Positions 59,977 to 64,000 of a stretch of DNA of 64,000 bases are shown piece after piece (position 1 is the stretch's first letter; every line of letters starts with the position of its first letter). The DNA is taken from positions 62,001-126,000 of the forward strand of contig JBHGXS010000090.1 in NCBI GenBank assembly GCA_041920565.1, given 5' to 3'. The position numbers and the translations under genes are program-made. This stretch comes from JAGHKQ01 sp041920565 (GTDB lineage: Bacteria; Bacillota; Bacilli; Bacillales; Bacillaceae_G). The notes under the pieces are model-generated. The model searched no databases. It was not told the DNA's origin and saw nothing but the letters and a program-made list of their open reading frames with translations.

Positions 59977-60279
59977 ATGTTTACGTTAAGAAAAAAGTGC
60001 ATAATGGACAAGCTGTTGCTTGAGATTAAGTGCAAGCGTGAAGAAATGATTGAAGCCGGTTTGAATTACGGTTTCGATAGTATGGAGACGATCCGTGCCA
60101 GTCAAGAGCTGGACATTTTAATAGTAAAATATCAGCGCTGCAAAGAGAAAGTAAACCAAGACTTCCTGGCATATGCTTTGAAAAAGGCGGCATCAATTCT
60201 GCCTCCTTCATTTCGAAAAGCAAGACAGCCTCTGGTAAAATCGTTTATTACAGCTCTTATGACAAGTATGCTTCGTTAA
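59977..60279 (+). CDS. Spo0E-family aspartyl phosphatase
   Basis: A 100-residue protein with the Spo0E signature SQELD (about residues 41-45) inside KLLLEIKCKREEMIEAGL... ETIRASQELDILIVKYQ. It should dephosphorylate Spo0A~P and delay sporulation. The C-terminal 45 residues (AASILPPSFRKARQPL...) extend beyond the minimal family, as in longer Spo0E proteins. ATG 59977 has GAGGGGGAG upstream. Convergent with a sporulation kinase. Confidence 0.9.
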   Translation: MFTLRKKCIMDKLLLEIKCKREEMIEAGLNYGFDSMETIRASQELDILIVKYQRCKEKVNQDFLAYALKKAASILPPSFRKARQPLVKSFITALMTSMLR

Positions 60280-60402
60280 AAAATGAATTACAAGATAGGA
60301 ATTAGATCTTGACTCTCTGTGTCCCCCATCTTCCTTTCTTGCTTCCTAGAGCAGACGTTTTTATGGGAAATCCCCATCTGCAAGAGACGGGGAGCTGTTC
60401 TG

Positions 60403-61899
60403 TTATGCACTGGCAAGAGGCAAAAAGATATGGACCACCGTTCCCTTGCCTTCTGTACTCGTGATAGAAATGTCGCCATCATACATATCCATGATACGTT
60501 TACACACGACAAGACCTAATCCGGTTCCTGTTTCTTTGTTTGTAAAGAACGGATCGAATATTTTCTTTTTGACTTCTTCAGGCATTCCAATGCCTGTATC
60601 AGTAATCCGGACTTGTGCTTTGTCGTTTCGAGCGCCAACCTCAATCGTCAGCGTGTCACCCTGCTTCATAGCATCAAAGGCGTTTTTGGTAATATTCAGA
60701 ATGACTTGTTTAATGTGGTCTTTGGAGCAGCGGATGGGAATGTTTTTATCTTCCATCACTGTTATGAACTGAATTCCGTGCAAATTTGCTTCGGATTGAA
60801 TAATTAAGGACACCTCTTTGACAATGTCTTTTAAATCATAGGTATGCTGTTTTACGGAGGTCGGCTTTCCTAGTATTAAAAATTCGCTGACAATTTCATT
60901 GATGCGCTGGATTTCTTTTTGGATGATAGAAAAATAAAATTGATCTTCTTCTTCTTTATGTTTCTCGCTTAATAGCGTAACCAGCCCTTTAATTCCGGTC
61001 AGCGGATTTCGGATTTCGTGGGCAGTGCTCGCAGCCAATGTTCCCACCAACTCAAGCTTTTGTACTTCGTTTTGCATGCGCTCTTGTCTTGTTTGCCGTT
61101 TTAAAAGTGCATACCTAATAAGCAAGAAGATAATATTGGTCAAAAACAAAGTAACAAGTAATTCTATAAAAAAACTGTGGTAAAGAGAAGCTGTATCAAT
61201 CGGTAAAGGATACACGGTTATTTGCCACGGTGCTTTGTCGAGGGAAAGCGTGACTTTATTTTCATCATCCTTATGTTTATAGTGATCATCATCTTGCAAA
61301 AATACGGTTCCGTTGTTATCAGCAACTTCGAAATGATATTTCGGTTCGAGTCTATTTAACGAATTGGAAATGTAACCAAGACGCAAACTAGATATTAAAA
61401 TACCTGTTACTTGTTTAAAGTGCTCCAAAACAGGAGTAGCCACTGCGATAACTTTGTCTTGCTTTATTCTCCCCGTAAGAGCGGGAGAGATAGTGGTTTT
61501 CTTTTCGCGCAGTACTTCTTGTATGTATGGACGATCTGCTACATTTATCGTTTTTGACAGAGGATGCGAAGCCAAAAAAATTTCAGCATCGGCATGTGCA
61601 TAATAAAAGCCGGAAAAGCGCGGATCCTTTTCATTGGTACCTGCAAGAATTTCTTTTATTTCTTGATTATTTTTATGAGTAGTATTTATAACCATTGCAA
61701 GCATTTCCAATCCGGAAGTCGCTTCACCCATGTACCTATTCAAATAATCTTTATACAGATCGGCGACTGCATGTGTCTGCATCTTTCGTTCCTGTTTCAT
61801 GATGTAGCCGTGATAAGTGAACAGCAACATGCTTACAGTAATGGTAGGTATGATGACAAGCAACACGTATAGTAAAATACTCCGTATTGTTGAGTTCAC
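60403..61899 (-). CDS. Sporulation-type sensor histidine kinase (KinD-like)
   Basis: A 498-residue kinase: membrane helix (about 8-28), extracellular dCache-type sensor (about 35-235; PRFSGFYYAHADAEIFLA, DRPYIQEVLREKKTTIS), second helix (about 240-262), H-box TAHEIRNPLTGIKGLVTLL (His near 293), N-box NITKNAFDAM, G1 DTGIGMPEEV and G2 TGTGLGLVVCKRI. The AHEIRNPLT form of the H-box is typical of kinases that feed Spo0F. Domain order matches KinD. GTG start with AAGGGAG upstream. Confidence 0.9.
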   Translation of the reverse strand: MNSTIRSILLYVLLVIIPTITVSMLLFTYHGYIMKQERKMQTHAVADLYKDYLNRYMGEATSGLEMLAMVINTTHKNNQEIKEILAGTNEKDPRFSGFYYAHADAEIFLASHPLSKTINVADRPYIQEVLREKKTTISPALTGRIKQDKVIAVATPVLEHFKQVTGILISSLRLGYISNSLNRLEPKYHFEVADNNGTVFLQDDDHYKHKDDENKVTLSLDKAPWQITVYPLPIDTASLYHSFFIELLVTLFLTNIIFLLIRYALLKRQTRQERMQNEVQKLELVGTLAASTAHEIRNPLTGIKGLVTLLSEKHKEEEDQFYFSIIQKEIQRINEIVSEFLILGKPTSVKQHTYDLKDIVKEVSLIIQSEANLHGIQFITVMEDKNIPIRCSKDHIKQVILNITKNAFDAMKQGDTLTIEVGARNDKAQVRITDTGIGMPEEVKKKIFDPFFTNKETGTGLGLVVCKRIMDMYDGDISITSTEGKGTVVHIFLPLASA

Positions 61900-61970
61900 A
61901 ATTTTTGCTCCCTTAAATATACTTCGTTTCTTATATTATAATGCAAAACAAATCGAAATAGGAATATTTT

Positions 61971-61977
61971 TGTCGAA
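61971..61977 (-). promoter_or_regulatory. Spo0A-box-like site upstream of the kinase gene
   Basis: TGTCGAA, a perfect Spo0A box core, reads on the plus strand within TTTTGTCGAA, 72 nt upstream of the kinase start. It would let Spo0A~P feed back on the kinase. Confidence 0.4.
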
Positions 61978-62162
61978 TATTAGTACGAGTTCTTTATAAA
62001 AATCTGCTTTTTCAGGCAGTGTCCGTAAACTTTTTGTTTTTAACAACAATCTTTTAGAACAGTCTTTTTTAATAGTTGAGCTACCCCTTGTTGACATTGT
62101 TGCTCAGCAATCGTTATAATGTTTTTATTTTGAGATATCTTAACTTAAAGGATATGAAGCGA

Positions 62163-62606
62163 ATGGATAAAAAATATAAAGCAGAAGACGTTCAAATGTC
62201 ATTAAAGGTTTTTATAGCCCTCTCACGTGCTCAACGTATGTTGATGGACATTTCCAATAAGTCTGCGCAAAGCGGCGGTTTAAATCCAACGGAGTTTGCG
62301 GTGTTAGAGCTCCTGTTTCATAAAGGAGAGCAGCCGCTGCAGAGAATTGGCGAGAAGATCTTAATTGCGAGCGGAAGCATTACTTATGTAGTCGATAAGC
62401 TAGAAAAGAAAGAATTGGCAGTGCGCAGACCATGTCCGCGTGACCGGCGCGTCATATATGCCCAGCTTACCGAAAAGGGAAAAGCATTGATGGAAGAGCT
62501 GTTTCCAAAGCATGAAGTTATCATTCATGAATCTCTAGAGATTTTATCGCCGGAAGAAAAAGAACAACTTTTAGCGCTATTGAAAAAAGTAGGGCGATAT
62601 GCGTAA
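62163..62606 (+). CDS. MarR-family regulator (MhqR/YusO-like)
   Basis: A 147-residue MarR-type winged-helix protein: NPTEFAVLELLFHKGEQPLQRIGEKILIASGSITYVVDKLEKKELAVRRPCPRDRRVIYAQLTEKG spans the DNA-binding domain. Motifs resemble MhqR-type quinone-sensing regulators. ATG 62163 has AAAGGAT about 10 nt upstream. Followed 51 nt later by a pirin gene, a common partner. Confidence 0.9.
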   Translation: MDKKYKAEDVQMSLKVFIALSRAQRMLMDISNKSAQSGGLNPTEFAVLELLFHKGEQPLQRIGEKILIASGSITYVVDKLEKKELAVRRPCPRDRRVIYAQLTEKGKALMEELFPKHEVIIHESLEILSPEEKEQLLALLKKVGRYA

Positions 62607-62657
62607 GTAAAATGAATCCACTGTTTATATATCGAGGCTTAGAAAGGATTGGAGAGC

Positions 62658-63356
62658 ATGATAAAAGTGTTTCCCGGGGAGTTGCGTTATACAGCAAATC
62701 ACGGCTGGCTCGAAAGCAGATTCAGCTTTTCATTTGCCGAATATTATGATCCGAATAATGTAATGTTTGGGCCTCTGCGTGTGTTCAACGATGATATTGT
62801 TGCGCCTGGACGAGGATTTGCTATGCACCCGCATCAAGAAATGGAAATTGTTTCAATTGTGTTAGAAGGATATTTAAAGCATGAAGACAGCTGCTGTAAC
62901 AGCGCAACCATAACATTCGGAGAAGTGCAGAGAATGTCAGCAGGAACCGGGATTTTTCATTCTGAAACGAATCCATCATCAGAAGAACACGTCAATTTCC
63001 TGCAGCTTTGGTTCGTTCCGGAAGAGCGGGGGTTAACGCCTTCTTATGAAAAAACAGCATATACTGTTGCCAATATGAAAAATCGGCTGCTGCCGATTGT
63101 ATCAAAACAATCTTCAAAGGAAGTGGCATATATTCATCAAGATGTCACGCTATATTTATCGGACTTAGACAATGCCTCTCTCACTTATATTCCAAAGCCG
63201 GAGCGAAAAACCTTCCTCTTTATTATTGAAGGTGATGCTGTAATTAATAATACGATTCAATTACATCGCAGAGATTCTGCAAGAATACTAGAAGAGGAAC
63301 AGATCATTATTTCTTCGCAACAAGGAACTCGCTTTTTATTAATAGATTTGCCTTAA
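62658..63356 (+). CDS. Pirin-family protein (YhaK/quercetinase-like)
   Basis: A 232-residue bicupin of the pirin family. The N-terminal cupin has metal-binding residues in RGFAMHPHQEMEIVSIVLEG and MSAGTGIFHSETN. Pirins may oxidise quercetin-like flavonoids or act as redox-linked regulators. ATG 62658 with GAAAGGATTGGAG upstream. Likely controlled by the preceding MarR protein. Confidence 0.9.
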   Translation: MIKVFPGELRYTANHGWLESRFSFSFAEYYDPNNVMFGPLRVFNDDIVAPGRGFAMHPHQEMEIVSIVLEGYLKHEDSCCNSATITFGEVQRMSAGTGIFHSETNPSSEEHVNFLQLWFVPEERGLTPSYEKTAYTVANMKNRLLPIVSKQSSKEVAYIHQDVTLYLSDLDNASLTYIPKPERKTFLFIIEGDAVINNTIQLHRRDSARILEEEQIIISSQQGTRFLLIDLP

Positions 63357-63385
63357 ACTTCGATTCTTTGAATCGAAGTTTTTTC
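63356..63385 (+). terminator. Terminator of the marR-pirin operon
   Basis: AACTTCGATTC/GAATCGAAGTT, 11-bp perfect stem, TTT loop, then TTTTC. Confidence 0.9.
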
Positions 63386-63515
63386 TTAGCATAAAAAGGG
63401 GAACCATTTTGAAAATGGAATATAGTAAGTAAGATTCCGTGTTTGTTCAGTTGATGGAATAGGAGAAGAACCAATGTAATAAGGTAAATATGAAATACAT
63501 AAAGGGGGAGACACG

Positions 63516-64000
63516 ATGACATTTGAAAAGTACGTATATGTCCGACCGAATGTGAAAGAAGTAGAAGAAAAGTTTCAAGGAGCTTTGCAGAAATTTTATG
63601 ATGCATCCACAGTTCAAGAACAAGAACTGGCTATGAAGGAAATGAATGAAATTCGAAACGATTTCAATACGATGTCAAACCTCTGCTATATCCGTCACAC
63701 AGTCGATACAAACGATGAATTTTATAAGAGAGAACAAGAATTTTTTGATGAATATTCACCTGTTGTAAAGGGGTTTGTCACAAACTACTATAAAGCGCTT
63801 GTTCACTCTCCGTTTCGCGAGCAGCTGGAGAAGAAATATGGGACACAATTATTCTCTTTGGCAGAATGTGAACTAAAAACATATTCTGACGCAGTCCTTG
63901 AAGAGTTACAGACTGAGAACAAGCTATCCTCTCAATATACAAAGCTCTTGGCATCAGCGAAAATCTTGTTTGAAGGAGAAGAGCGCACGCTGTCTCAGCT
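63516..64000 (+). CDS. M3-family oligoendopeptidase, 3' truncated by the window
   Basis: The first 161 codons of an M3 metallopeptidase (PepF/oligoendopeptidase F-like): MTFEKYVYVRPNVKEVEEKF and FFDEYSPVVKGFVTNYYKALV are typical of the N-terminal helical part in Bacillus M3 peptidases of about 560 residues. The HExxH zinc site lies beyond the window. AAAGGGGGAG ribosome binding site. Confidence 0.85.
   Translation, partial: MTFEKYVYVRPNVKEVEEKFQGALQKFYDASTVQEQELAMKEMNEIRNDFNTMSNLCYIRHTVDTNDEFYKREQEFFDEYSPVVKGFVTNYYKALVHSPFREQLEKKYGTQLFSLAECELKTYSDAVLEELQTENKLSSQYTKLLASAKILFEGEERTLSQ

Overview
The window is chromosomal DNA from an endospore-forming, polyhydroxyalkanoate (PHA)-accumulating member of the Bacillaceae. 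The evidence is an alpha/beta-type small acid-soluble spore protein, a Spo0E-type phosphatase beside a Kin-type sporulation kinase, a class IV PHA locus (phaP, phaQ, phaR, phaB, phaC) in the Bacillus cereus/megaterium arrangement, a lutABC operon, consistent AGGAGG-type ribosome binding sites and U-tailed hairpin terminators. It also carries adhE and a complete-looking type IV pilus locus, which B. subtilis lacks. A genus cannot be fixed from the sequence alone; an Ectobacillus-like or cereus/megaterium-like lineage is my inference. I saw no tRNA, rRNA, insertion sequence, prophage or CRISPR array.

Layout. 1-8 kb: the end of an MmpL-type transporter, a hypothetical gene, a YitT-type membrane protein behind an elaborate leader with short upstream ORFs, adhE behind two Rex/Fnr-type palindromes, an RluA-type pseudouridine synthase and a decayed cutC. 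8-14.4 kb: two CAP-domain exported proteins, then glcF-glcD with a CdaR-type regulator. 14.5-22.9 kb: a three-gene operon (beta-propeller lipoprotein, response regulator, histidine kinase), the lactate-utilisation block lutR-lutABC, and moaB. 23-37.7 kb: the type IV pilus region. A minor-pilin operon (PilV/PilW/PilX-like) on the minus strand diverges from a plus-strand operon: membrane protein, VanW-like protein, PilB, PilT, PilC, pilin, PilD, PilM, PilN, PilO. An Ig-like lipoprotein converges on the minor pilins. 37.7-44.6 kb: a ModA-like protein, a formate/nitrite channel with an Fnr-type box, two broken genes (cyclic-phosphate receiver-like and TerC), a Ktr/Trk potassium channel, an acyl-reductase-like SDR, azlCD and a SASP. 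44.8-49.2 kb: the PHA locus. 49.4-57 kb: a GNAT, a broken Ktr gene, spore or small proteins, a B12/radical-SAM protein and a membrane-anchored trypsin-like protease. 56-64 kb: nitrilase-like and MtnB-like proteins with altered active sites, a CBS-domain protein, a polysaccharide-deacetylase-like protein, Spo0E plus a sporulation kinase, MarR plus pirin, and the start of an M3 peptidase.

How the parts work together. The locus combines fermentative and anaerobic metabolism (adhE, the formate/nitrite channel, both with TGTGA-N6-TCACA-type boxes), lactate and glycolate oxidation, and carbon storage as PHA. Next to these lie surface motility or adhesion (type IV pili) and entry into sporulation (Spo0E and kinase).

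Most unusual signals: (1) four dispersed intergenic arrays of GGTGCAATT-like 9-mers. In three of them the spacing alternates strictly between 20 and 21 nt (a 41-nt dimer, two helical turns per unit), and two arrays flank lutR-lutABC. (2) A leader before the YitT-type gene with one or two tiny ORFs, four mutually complementary arms and a ribosome-binding site that can pair with the leader ORF, as in translational attenuators. (3) A diverged dispersed repeat of about 100 nt, one copy sitting at the breakpoint of a truncated Ktr gene. (4) Neighbouring MtnU-like and MtnB-like proteins that each lost a key active-site residue. (5) The pilus locus itself, with a PilB N-terminus that resembles a c-di-GMP-binding module.
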